From Loripinus fragilis (taxonomy: Eukaryota > Mollusca > Bivalvia > Lucinida > Lucinidae): 64,000 nucleotides of DNA. Below the pieces are notes generated by a model that saw only the letters and a program-made list of their open reading frames with translations, did no database searches and had not been told where the DNA came from. This document shows, in pieces, positions 44,768 to 56,292 of the stretch (positions are counted from its first letter, which is position 1; each line of letters starts with the position of its first letter). The translations under genes and the position numbers were made by a program. The stretch is from contig OZ026526.1 of the NCBI GenBank assembly GCA_964019695.1, positions 14,908,754 to 14,972,753 of the forward strand. The letters are read 5' to 3'.

Positions 44768-45499
44768 TTGTATACTAATAAAATTCTCATATCTTACCTA
44801 TCTATCAACATGTATCTTTACCAGCTCCCCTAATTTGGAACATTATGCAAGGGAGTCGTAGGACTGATGTTTGTAAACCTGCTTAACAAAAAATGTGGCA
44901 AAATGTAATTGTGTGTGCCAGTAAAAAAAACCCCCCAAAATAGCTAAATATTTGCATTTTGAGTGTGTGTCAGGGGCAGGGGCTAAGAAAACCTATAGCC
45001 ATCATAATACAGTACACAGCCGCATGTGTCTGCCTTTTCTGATGAAAAGAAAACAAGTTTTGGCTTTTACAAAGAGTAAGGGACATTATTTTTGTGGTAC
45101 TATTGAATAGGAGGAAAGTGATACTAACATCAGCTTATCACTGATAAGTTAACCCTACTGTATAATCCAGCACACCTTTGTTGTCAGGGCATCATGTGCA
45201 TCTCATTCTCCAGCCTTACTGAGTCAGACAGTACTTCTTTGTGTTTATTTAACCTGTTATGAAATTAAATCTTTTAAAATAGACTGTGTGTCTGAATTGA
45301 AGCAAAATTAACCAAAACGAGAGGTCTGCATCGCAATCTGTACCGAACCAAGGTTTGAGATTATCGTTGCAGCTCTATGCATAACATATACTGTATTTGT
45401 TGAGGCAATGACGGATCGCATGTGCAAGGGAAGTGTGTGAATCCCAACTCATAACAAAAGTCCACTACCGGGCCAGCAGATTGGACAAGAGACACCATT

Positions 45500-45600
45500 C
45501 AACTGGATTTCAGCAAGACTTTCGACAAAACATCCGGATTCCCCTCCTCTCCTGTTACTTCTGGTGTTCCACCGGGGACAGTGCTAGGCCCTCTCTTAAA
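45500..45600 (+). pseudogene. reverse-transcriptase fragment with internal deletion
   Basis: One frame reads QLDFSKTFDK, then soon after VTSGVPPGTVLGPLL. The first is the catalytic LDFSKAFD-type motif and the second the SGVPQG-type motif of non-LTR reverse transcriptases. In intact proteins some 50-70 residues separate them; here fewer than ten do, so the copy is internally deleted. No flanking RT sequence recognised. Confidence 0.75.
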
Positions 45601-46205
45601 CCCCCAACATTATGTGGGTTACAGGTTACATGAAATTTTAAAATCGGGACAGTAGGTAGGAAAACATCTTTATTTTGTTAAACATGTCTACATGTGGAAG
45701 ATTGGGAAACAGTATGGCCGAACCAGGTAATCCTCTAAAAATGTTAAAAAAAATTTAGGGTTGGGGGGGGGGGGGTTGGGGGGGGGGGCAAAATATTAGA
45801 CCTGGTCGGGTAGGGCTGCAATGATACAGGTATGTGGCGATCTTACTTTCCATCAACAATAGGGGATATTACGGTAATCTTGGACAGGTTTTTGCTTGAC
45901 TGGTTGTCAGGCGATCATACTCCTTTCCCAGGTGCCTGTGTGCTTATAACATATTGTATTTGGAGCAGGGTACCAAACACACATTTACCAGGGGAAAAGA
46001 CTCACAGGGGACCAGTAGCCCAGTGCCCCTAAATTTTGGGCTGGGCCCCTATAACTAAATGTTTAGGGGCCCAGCAGCAGCTTGACCCTGAAAAAAGGTA
46101 GTATGTTATGGTATGAAGTTTTGTCAAATCTGACACTAGCTGTTGGAAGTTTACAAAACTTCATTCAGCTGATTCCAAATAATGTTAATATAGTAAATAA
46201 TGAAA

Positions 46206-47886
46206 CTAGAGGACCTGAAGGTCCTGAGGCGCTCACCTGATCTTCTTAATAATGTTAAAATAGGTCAAGGTTAACTACAGCTTATAATGGAACAAATTTT
46301 GTTTATACCATATACATTTTGGTCAAGTGACCTAAACAATCTAATGAATAATCCATCAAACAGCCCAGTGATTTCTGAGAACAAGATGTTTAGATAGGTA
46401 TGTGGCAGTCCAAATGAGTGGCCTTGGATAAAAGGTCACAGGTCAGCTTGACATTTGGTACTTAATTAACCATTGTCTCAATAGGTTTAACTTTAATGAA
46501 TTCGGCTCAGTTATAGAAAATGAACATTTTAAGATTTTCTCAATATAAATGCATAAGGAATCAAATTTGACCTTGCCATCAAGTAAGTCAAGGTCAACCT
46601 AGATTCATCATTTGTGCTAACCTGGTAGGGCCCACATCCCAAATCCTACATACCAAGTCCCAAAGCCAATGGCCTTTTGGTTCCAGAGAAGAAGAGATTT
46701 AAAGAGTTTTTACCATATATGGGCATGGTGGCCATGTTAGTCATGTGACCATAACAATTTGTATAAGTTTTGGCTAACCAATCATAAGGAGTTGTCATAA
46801 TTTGGTTTCAATTGGCCAAGAATTGTCTGAGAAAACTATGTTTTAATATGTTGATGGGACTCCAATATAAGCCACCTTTGCTGAAAGGTCAAAGATCAAC
46901 CTTGACCTTTGAAACTTATTTATAGCCACTAGATTGAACATATCAAGTGAGAATAATGACTTTGGCTTCCACAGTATTCAAAAAGTCAACTTTTCAATTC
47001 AATTTTCCATTCAAATGCATTAGGAAGCAAACTTGACCTTGACGTTAAGTAGGTCAAGGTCATCCTAGGATCATCATTTGAACAAACTTGGTAGGCCCCA
47101 CATCCCCAATACTACATACAAAGTTTCAAGGTCACTGGCCTTCTGGTTCTGGAGAAGAAGATTTTTAAAAGGTTTTTACCATATATGGGCGTGGCGGCCA
47201 TCTTTGTCATGTGACCAAAATATTTTGTACAAATTTTGGCTGACTTATCATAAGGAGTCTTCATATGAAATTTAAGCTCAATTGGGCCAATGGTTTGTGA
47301 GGAAACTATGTTTTAATATATTGATGGGACCACAATAAGAGCGACCTTGGCTGAAAGGGCAAAGTTCAACCTTGACCTTTGAAACTTATTTATAGCCATT
47401 GTCTCATTAGTTTCAACATATCAAGTAAGAATAATCACTTTGGCTTTAACAGTATTCAAAAAATCAACTTTTCAAAAAAATTCCCATTTAAATCTATTAG
47501 GAAGCAAATTTGACCTTGACGTTAAGTAGGTCAAGGTCAACCTAGGATCATTGTTTGAACAAACTTGGTAGGCCCCACATCCATGATGCTACATACCAAG
47601 TCTCAAGGTCATCGGCCTTCTGGTTCTGGAGAAGAAGATTTTTAAAGGGTTTTTACCATATATGGGCATGGCGGCCATCTTGGTCATGTGACCAGGAACA
47701 TTTGAACAAACTTTCGTTCCCCCATCCTAAGGAGTGTCCATATGAAATTTGAGTTCAATTGGCCCAGTGGTTTCAGAGGAGAAGATGTTTGAAAATGTTG
47801 ACGGACGGACGGACGGACGACGGACGGACGCCGGAGTCACTGGTATACTAATAGCTCACCTCGGAGCCTTCGGCTCAGGTGAGCTA
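46206..47886 (+). mobile_element. Helentron-like element with internal 477-bp tandem repeats
   Basis: Three direct units of about 477 bp (anchors ACCTGGTAGGGCCCACATCC near 46620, TTGGTAGGCCCCACATCCCC near 47087, TTGGTAGGCCCCACATCCAT near 47564). A GACG-rich stretch at 47800-47830 is followed by the hairpin GAGCCTTCGGCTC, 7 bases, and CTAA. A 3'-terminal hairpin just before CTRR is a Helitron/Helentron hallmark, and internal tandem repeats are known in bivalve non-autonomous relatives. A mirrored GGACCTGAAGGTCC hairpin opens the left end. No Rep/helicase gene. Repeat translations of 65 residues are by-products. Confidence 0.6.
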
Positions 47887-49700
47887 AAAAGTCAATAAGC
47901 AATGCTTATTAGATACCTCCCGCACAGCAAGAGTCAGTGAAAAAACTTGGCAAGTTATAGTTCAAACCAGCAGACCTTAGTTTTGAAAAGATTACATTAG
48001 AATCTGTGCAGACAAAAATTATAAACTCCTACATGCATATGTTCAATGTGTCCACATTGTATTGGCAAAGTATCAAACTGCTCCATCAAAAGCTGTGGTA
48101 GGAGTTGATCGGCCAATAAAGGCACTTTCCATGCATATACAAAAGCCCTATAAGGGAATAATTGTCTAAGTTCTCATAGCTGTCATTTTGTCAAAAAAAT
48201 TTTTTTTTTCAACCAGACTCCTTCATGCATATGTTCAATGTGTCTATAGCTCCTTCTCAAATTATATGCATACCACAGATGCCAAACTCAAACCGAGGCT
48301 GAATGAGTACAGATGTAAACAATGGCTGCTTGAGAAATATGTACTTGTATATATATGAATTATGCTTTGAAAACAATTAAAAATTATACCATTTAATCTT
48401 TTAATCCTGAACTCATGTTATTTTATTATTATTCCCAGAACACATTAAAATCCATTAGAGTGGAATTTAAAAGCAAAACTAGTTCAACCTCTGATACCAT
48501 AGCTACCAAAATAACCAGTTTCGGCACGACTAAGTTTGCATATTACCAATACAAGAAAATAAAATTTACATTTATATCAAAGATTTTTTTGCCCATTTAA
48601 GCCTAGCGTCCTTTTGTGGGACAAAGACAAACAGTGCAGACTCAGATCAGATGCCATAGAATGTGGGGTCTTATCAGGGTCTCCACTGTTTGCTTCCAGA
48701 AAGTTCTATAAGACTTTTGATAAACATAAAAATAAAATACAAACCATTAAAACTGAAATGGACTGGTCCGATTGATGATAATGGGAATTTCCATTCGGCT
48801 TAAATGAGTTAACCCTTTTCATCCTTTATATTTCAAGGAATACCCCAAACACACATACACACACTAAATTATATCCAATAAATCAGCCGTATTTCAAATA
48901 TTAACATGTATATTTATGAAAATTGAGGAGGCCAGCTGATCCGGGTCTATACTGTTTTCAATTTCGGATATATCTGGGTTCAACATGATACTGAGGATCA
49001 ATCGCTTGTAATTATTCTACAGACGAGCATATATGTACATGTACGCTGCTTTTGGAGGTTATTTAAGCATTTTTAGCCTTTTTTCAAATGAAGGGGTAAC
49101 AGAATTTGAAAAAGCAGTTTATATTGGAAAAAAGCAAAAGAACAATAATTTCTTTGAAATATGATCAAATTTGTACCCATTTGGTAACTCAGTAGCGTGT
49201 TGAAGATTAAGCGCCCCCTGTTATGCACTATTCTTCTGTCGAGATTGATTGTGTACTATTTACTAGTCATTCCTTTCTGATTCACACAAGTCACAAATTG
49301 AACAAGTGGTGTGTTCAAACATTTTAAGACAGATGACTATGCTGAATGACCACTGGTGCTTAAAAAGCTAAAAGAGTGGGTTCATATCAAGTGACTGTGT
49401 GTTCGAATGACCAGCTGAGAAGTACCAATGAAAAGCTATTAGAGACACAGAGATCACAAAACTTTCTGGTATACAAGTTCTCAGATAACAAGGCAATGAC
49501 ATGATAACAAATCAAAGAAAATGGTGTCACCTTGAACATTCCAGGATTTTAAGCAGTAAGATGCAATTTAACCCAGAAAAATATAGACATTGGAGCAAAT
49601 CACTAGGTTAAGAATTTATATTGAGCGTTTAAACAGGATTGTTTAAAAAATCATCTGTTTGATACCCGAATTTAATTGATAATAGCTGGGTCAGCAAAGC
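47887..49700. other. no gene recognised
   Basis: AT-rich. Contains a repeated CTCCATCAAAAGCTGTGGTA / AATCGGCC motif (near 48080 and 50970) of unknown nature and isolated hairpin-family fragments (GATCAGATGCCATAGAATGT near 48645). Confidence 0.35.
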
Positions 49701-49739
49701 ACAGCCATGGACAATGTATATTGTCATAGGCTCTTTTTA

Positions 49740-50085
49740 AAGGACCGTCCACCTGTGCAGTTTTGTTCAAAGTAAGTAAGGTTGCAAAGATCAGGAATCG
49801 ATACAATCAAGTACCACACCTGACCCAGGATACCAATGGGAAAGTGACAAACTCACAGAAGACACCACAAACGAGAGCCAAGAGGTCAGCCCTTTCCCAG
49901 CAGGTGACCACGAAGCACATATAAACAGACGCGCACAAAACATAGCAAACACAACACAGAACAAAAACATAAAAGATCCACAAAAGAAGTACCGCCTTGG
50001 AACGGTCAGTAAAATATTTTACTGGAGGGCTTAAACCGGTTTAACGGCGCCAACCTCACCCTTAATTCAGATGTGGATCAAGACA
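49740..50085. repeat. unclassified GC-richer repeat-like segment
   Basis: A stretch from GGACCGTCCACCTGTGCAG to TTTAACGGCGCCAACCTCAC has higher GC than its neighbours, a run of CAAAACA-type words and no long frame. It resembles an untranslated part of a retroelement, but no defining motif is visible. Confidence 0.3.
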
Positions 50086-51920
50086 CATAGATATTTGGTT
50101 TGCATGAAAGACCCCTAACTTATCTTACCAAAGCCTCAAAACCTCCATCTATATGAAGTGATAGAAATAATAAAAAAAAAAGATGTCAATGTCATCCTCA
50201 GCAGCCAATTTCCCAAACAGGGAATGAATGATTTAGGTGAAAAGTGAGGAATATTAGAGACCTTATGGTATGGCTGAAAGTGTTGGAAAAATATTATCTC
50301 TAGTATAAACATGTGGTTTTCATCATTTTCTGACTGCTAACAAACTTAGAAAGAAAATTTATGTTGTGTTTTTAGACCATTGAACATGTATGTTTACATT
50401 GCAATTACTACTTCAAGAAAAATTCTGTGTCGTTTTAACAGAAAGTTATTTTACTTTGGCCTAAGAGCAAATCAAGATAAATGTCTGTACCAAGAAAACT
50501 ATTCCATTCATGAAATTTGCCTTGCCACGAGAAAACCTGTCTTTGGAGTTTGCAACCAGGTAAGGCTCAAACCAGCCTGTGCAGCTACTGGCTCGAATGC
50601 TGAAATTAGCAGTCTCTGCTGGCTAGTCTGTTGGTTTGAGGATGCAACAAATGTGTATTTGGGCTGAGAAATAAAAGTGACTGACCTTTCAGGTCATAAA
50701 CGCATGGACTCAAGAAATACATTCGTTTTTCATCAAAATAAAGCTTATGAGATTTAATATATAAATGATTCGTCAAATAAAATATGGATGAGACTGACAC
50801 AAAATGGAACTAAATGAAGATAGATGTTGTGTAAGAGCCTTGATATCTCTATAGACGCTAAATCAGCTGTTAGTAGCTTACTCACTGAGCCTCGTTCTGG
50901 ATTATCTGATTAATATTCATGAGGAATATTAAGAAAGGAGTATATTGTATAGGCAAAGTACCAAATTGCTCCATTACAAGCTGTGGTAGGATTAATCGGC
51001 CCATGAAGGCACCATCTTTCCATATACAAAAGCCTTATTAGAGAGAATAGACTGGTTTCGTGCCATTAACTGTTCATAAAGTAGTATAAAAGTCAATAAG
51101 TATGCTTATGGCTAGCCTAAGACAGTGTTAGGGCAACCTCGGACACTCGATGATTAAAAAAAATATTGGTAACTAAAGCAAAAAAACTTTGGTTATTGTT
51201 TTTGAGGAACAATGCATTTCATGATGTTTCCGATACAAGCATCAAAGAGTTTTTGTTAAAAAACCTGAGAGTCACGCACACATACATTGTTTCTACAATG
51301 ATAATTGCCGTTTTCGTTGTCACCAAATCGGCAGGTACCCTTTGAATAATGCAATACAGCAATTTAGGAATATTATTGTAAGTTGTTTGTAACATTTTAC
51401 ATGTAGCCTTAGCCTAGTGAGTAGTGTCGATTCTTGCTCTGGAGGTGCAACAACATATGCTTAAAAAGGTAAACAATGCTTGTCCCAGTTTACCCTTTAC
51501 CCATATTATGGCCATGGTAAATTTGGACACAGCAGTTTAATAGGTTTATTGAGATTTTCTTTACTTTCTGGCAAAAAATAAAACATTCTGCATGTGTAAT
51601 AAACAACTCTGTATGCGCTAGCTGTTTTTTTGTTGTCATACAATCATTGGGAATCTCACGATGGTAATGGGCAGAACTGGCTCATTTTAAACTAGCCTGC
51701 GTTGGTAACTTGGCTTTCAAAGGAGATCAGTCTAGAAACGTCATCTGGCAATGGTTACATGGCACTCATCTCGATATAAATAAGCATAATGATCCGGTAA
51801 TAGGGTGGATGCAAAATAAAGAAAGGGAAAACAACACAACGGTACAGTTTTTATTGATTTATTTCATGAAAACTGATAATGTCCCGAGTTCACCGCCATG
51901 TCCAAGATTACCCTAATCTT
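50086..51920. other. no gene recognised
   Basis: A motif GAAAACCTGTCTTTGGAGTT...GTAAGGCTCAAACCAGCCTG near 50530 also occurs near 28350, so it is repetitive. A 68-codon frame at 51710 has mixed composition but no recognised domain. Confidence 0.35.
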
Positions 51921-51985
51921 CCCTACGTCTCTGGAACTCCCTGCCTGTCTCCAAAGTAACAGCACCGTCACCTGATGCCTGCAAG

Positions 51986-53938
51986 GGGTACTGGTCAACT
52001 GGTACCTAAGTCAACTCGTACCTTAGTCAACTCGTACCCATTTTTGGTCAACTCGTACCTTAGTCAACTCGTACCTAAGTCAACTCTTACCTTAGTTTAT
52101 TTATTATAATAGAATATTAAAGAGTTTTATGCCGTTGTCTAAGTACGTTACTCATGACAAAAGCAAAATGATAAGTTTTGTTACGACTTAGGCGAATTCT
52201 GCACTCAAAAGGAGCGTTCGATTACAAATGGGTAATACAGTATATTGCCCATGTGTTTTCCTCGCTCTTACAAATTACAGTAGATGAAGAAATAGCTAGG
52301 CTCTACATTGCAAAAGAAATAATTGTCACTTAACACCCATTTTGGTGGCAGCCGGACTGCCACTGGTCTTGGCGCATTTAACGTATGAGCTGTTTTGTAA
52401 TAACAGGGATAACTGTTAAACAACTATCAATGGTTAAATGTTAGCCTCTGGTAGTGGTAGCGTCGTCTTAGTATGAAAGTGTAGCTAAATGGACATCAAA
52501 AATGGGTGGCAACTATGCAGCCACCTCTTTTAGTGTTAACTTACAAGGATAGCACATTGCAAACTTATCATTGCAAATAGCACTGGACCCATCGAAATCA
52601 AAATCTGGTTTTGTTGCATGCAAACAATAAAGGTACAGACTCGATGAGATAGACCGATCAGAGCATCCAAGCAGTCTGATCAGCGCATTTGCTATTCAAT
52701 CTCAAAAACTTTAATGGCTGAACTTGCTATGCGCATTATTCAAATTGAACCAAGCCTTTGTAACTGAGCATGCTGGATGTGTCCTTATAGGGTAGCTAAC
52801 CCCTGAATATATGTTTTCTCGTGGCGCGGGTTTTGTGTACATAAAGCCGCTTTACAGACACATGCTGGTGATTGGTAGGGTGTGAAAAACAGTATAATGA
52901 TGAATACATGTATGTGATTGTATTAATTAAGTTGTAATTAGAAATTAATATAGTCTGACAGTGTAAAACTTGAATAATTAAAAACAAATAGTACAATCTT
53001 ATTAAAGAAAATTCGGAATTGCAATGTAAAAACATGAAATCTTTTTTTTTTGTTTATAACTGATTAAAACATTTTAAAAATAAACCCAGCTCACGTCAGA
53101 GGGTTTGGTTCTTTCATTTAGAAAGTCCAGGTGAGTCTCGAATTATGCAGTCTCATCTGAGCCTTCGCTACTTGCCACATAAATGACTCCAAATTTGCTT
53201 TTTGTTTTGTCGTCTGCTGACTTATTTTGAAATGAGTAATTCAAAATATCTTCTAATGTTTTAGTGCTAGTTGAAAAAAAAAACTGCCTGTTATCATAAC
53301 AGACCTATGTCCGAAATTCAAAACTGTGTGTACACGAGCAGTGAAGACCCTACGGAGCCGTCATTATATAAAGGGCTAGGATATTGGAACAGGCAGATCC
53401 GAAACTTCCCTAATCGCAGCCTCACAGGTCGTAATTTATGGTGTGTTTTTTAATATTTGAAATTGAACAGGCTGGCCCGAATCTCTCCTTATTGCAGATA
53501 GCAAAACTGCTTTGATTTGGTCGTTTAAGCAGGCTATTCCGAACATCGACCCATAGGGAAAAGGTAAGGGAACTTGCCACAGCTGGCTTGAACCTCGTCC
53601 GATCGCAAATACTAAATTGTGATGAATATGTATGATTGAACAAGCTCCCAGAACGCTGCCCCATAGGCATAAAAGTTGGGATCTTTGAACAGGCTGGCCC
53701 AAACCTAACCTCAGCACAGATAGTAAATGTTGAAGTTTTAGTGTTTGGAAAGGCTTGTTAGGACATAGACTTACCAAACTCTCCGTCTATCATACTCTAC
53801 CCTGTCCCGTTTTTTGACTCAGGTACGAGTTGACTTGGGGTAGGTACAAGTTGACCAAAGGTTAGGTACGAGTTGACACAAAATGGGTACGAGTTGACTT
53901 AGGTACGAGTTGACTAAGGTACGAGTTGACTAGAAACC
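51986..53938. mobile_element. 1.95-kb DNA element with 8-bp target duplication (hAT-like)
   Basis: Flanked by CCTGCAAG (51978-51985, 53939-53946). Inverted ends GGGTACTGGTCAACT / AGTTGACTAGAAACC are followed by repeated 16-mers of GTCAACTCGTACCTTA on the left and their complements on the right. Subterminal repeats plus 8-bp duplication fit hAT elements. No transposase frame, so non-autonomous. Interior includes a minor tandem repeat at 53380-53760 (GAACAGGCTGGCCC). Confidence 0.75.
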
Positions 53939-53959
53939 CCTGCAAGAGTTGCATCGTGC

Positions 53960-54531
53960 CGGTCCGTGTATTCACCGGATCGGACCTAATCACCGGATAT
54001 GACCGGATCGGGCCCGAAATTGACTATTTAGCTCATTTTTAAAACATTTTTTTATCATTATTATTATGTTTATAAAGTATGTATATGATCATAACAATGA
54101 TGTCTGGATCATCAAGATCGGAGACGATAGCTACTATCTGACCGGATCGGGCCCAAAAATGGTCAAATAACGCTATGATATAATTATCTTATGTTGTAAA
54201 GTATTTTTAGGATCAAATTAATGACGTCTGTACCAACAATGGTTAGTTTTAATTTGAGGAAAATTGGTTTCTTAATACTGAACAAAGGATAGACCTGCGC
54301 ATGTCATTTTATGTAAAACACAACAGGTGTGAATTGATAGCTGACCATTGCAAAAAGGGTCTGTTGAGTATGGTTTTTTTTGCCGTTTACATCAATATTA
54401 ATATATACAAGTGCATACAAATTGCACTAAATACATAATCTTTCATGCACATCATTCTTGTAAAGAAAAAACAATCAGTTAAGCAAAGGAATAGGCCAAT
54501 TTCGGGCCCGATCCGGTGAATACACGGACCC
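53960..54531. mobile_element. 572-bp DNA element with 8-bp target duplication
   Basis: Flanked by CATCGTGC (53952-53959, 54532-54539). Inverted ends CGGTCCGTGTATTCACCGGA / TCCGGTGAATACACGGACCC. Interior has further ACCGGATCGGGCCC words near both ends. Non-coding. Confidence 0.8.
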
Positions 54532-54600
54532 CATCGTGCTGGTCACGCCATCTAAGCCTGACAAGATGTTTTTAACCTGTATGAAGAACCTCCCTGCACA

Positions 54601-55553
54601 TTTGTATATCGTTGAACACAGTGTGACTATGCTCATGATTGGGCCCAGCACCTTATTGGAAGATGGGACAGTTTTGATTTTTTATTCATTCAAATTTTAC
54701 AGAGCTTCTTGGACTAGCCTGCTGGAGCCAAATCAAATGAAGCCACAGCGTAACTTCAAAGCAAAAACACAAGTTGAAACTTCTGAATTATACTGCGTGA
54801 TCGAGATCATTACCTATGTTGCTTGTTTCCTGAGAAATTCCAGCGTGTCTGAGAGGGCGAAGAGGAGACCTCCTTGCGCGCGGATTTGTTTGCGCCATTT
54901 TTGTTTTTGAAATTGTGAGTTCGCAATCAGAATTTCAGAAGTCTTCGCTCGTCCTGCAATCATCAAAGTCACGTTGTATTACCACTGCATCAGTTGCATA
55001 AAGTAACCAGGAATCGATTCCTGTCACCTGTATAAAATGTTAACCATTTTACAAACTATTTTTGAATATTTTTTTGTCTCCAAAACTTTGTTTTCTGTCC
55101 GGTTGAGTTTGCCGCAAGAAAGTATAATGGTTCCCGTTTTACGTTTCATCATGTACTGGCGGAAAACTATACCGACCAACGAAGTCGGGAGCAAGTCATA
55201 AGCGTACCTAATGACCGATTTTGATTGGACATAATATGATACACGGAAAAATACGGAAATCTACGAAGATAGAGCGGCGCAGCAAAGCGTGAAGCACGCC
55301 ACCCCGTGAGAGCGAAACCCATCAGCATTGACCAACCAATGATAAATCTTTTGAGGATGACCCTTTTTTTGTATGTTTATATAAAATGAATTAAGATGAC
55401 CCTCAATAAAAAAAAATCGCCATAACAATAATATAAGGCAGTAGGCCTACTATCAAACAAAATAAATACATAGAGCATTCCCACGCATAAAATGTGTGCT
55501 GGAAGAATTGTGAAAAGTAAATTCTCAAAACACACAGCTAGCTCATAGCTACC
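54601..55553. other. no gene recognised
   Basis: The open frame from the LINE fragment continues to 54910 with no recognisable motif. Beyond it the sequence is AT-rich with a short GC-richer piece near 55300. Confidence 0.35.
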
Positions 55554-55598
55554 GCCTCAATAGCTCAGTTGGTAGAGCGTCCGCTTTCGGAGCGGGAG
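55554..55598 (+). pseudogene. tRNA 5'-half fragment
   Basis: GCCTCAATAGCTCAGTTGGT carries an acceptor-like start and D arm with A box; TCCGC-TTTCGGA-GCGGG forms an anticodon arm whose loop would read UCG (Arg). The sequence then leaves the tRNA pattern: no variable loop, T arm or 3' acceptor. It could be a tRNA relic or the head of an unrecognised SINE. Confidence 0.6.
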
Positions 55599-56072
55599 CA
55601 TGTAGCTATATTTAGCATGTAAACTAAGATATGGGGCTGAGAAACATATTTGGAAATTACTTGCGACGAGTTTGGTTTAAACATATTTATTTCAAATCAG
55701 ACAATACAATACAATTTTCAAACATACAAACATTAGGATTAGAACGGAAGCAAAAGCTTATCAAGTTCTTCTCCTTTACAATATTTTGACAAAGTGTAGG
55801 AGGCAATGACTTCAGTTTTGCGTAATACAAGTTCATTGGCTAACACGACATTACATCAAGTTGGCTGTATTTAACAGAGGCTAAGGTTTCTTACAACTAT
55901 TACACCTGACTGGTTATTATGCTGAGCTATATCTTCAAAATTGAGAACAACATTTAACTAACAAGATATAAGTTAATTGGTTTGTCTCTAGTCGAGTGTT
56001 GCTTCTAGCAGTTTTAAGCTGAGGATACAAATTATTTGAAGACAATTAGACATTAGAGGCTAAACCATAATT

Positions 56073-56073
<1 letters not shown>

Positions 56074-56140
<67 letters not shown>
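56074..56140. repeat. (GA)n microsatellite
   Basis: About 33 uninterrupted GA dinucleotides. It lies about 150 bp beyond the stop codon of the LINE remnant, on its 3' side, so it could derive from the LINE tail. Confidence 0.9.
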
Positions 56141-56142
<2 letters not shown>

Positions 56143-56292
56143 TGGTGGGATTAGTCTGAATTGTCCAGGTTGGACGGGAGCTGTTTGGGATATAGGCAAT
56201 GGTTACATTTTCCAGTATCACTTTAGTATCTTAGATACAGACAGTTTATATTGCTTTTTGTGTTTTTACCATAAATCAATCTATTTAGATGC

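Larger units (their letters stand above)
51921..54600 (+). pseudogene. old LINE 3'-region fragment split by two DNA elements
   Basis: The frame LWNSLPVSKVTAPSPDACK ends at 51985. After the insertions at 51986-53938 and 53960-54531 the same frame continues as SC..., then LVTPSKPDK. LWNSLP...APS is the usual C-terminal region of non-LTR reverse transcriptases. Continuity of the frame across both insertions supports an older element interrupted twice. Evidence is short. Confidence 0.45.

Noticed and set aside
47078..47752. Two similar 65-codon frames (MNKLGRPHI...) 477 bp apart
   Set aside because: They lie in the same position of consecutive tandem units of the Helentron-like element; the third unit (about 46600) does not keep the frame.
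53422..53777. 113- and 82-codon minus-strand frames
   Set aside because: Fall in a minor tandem repeat (GAACAGGCTGGCCC units) within the hAT-like element.
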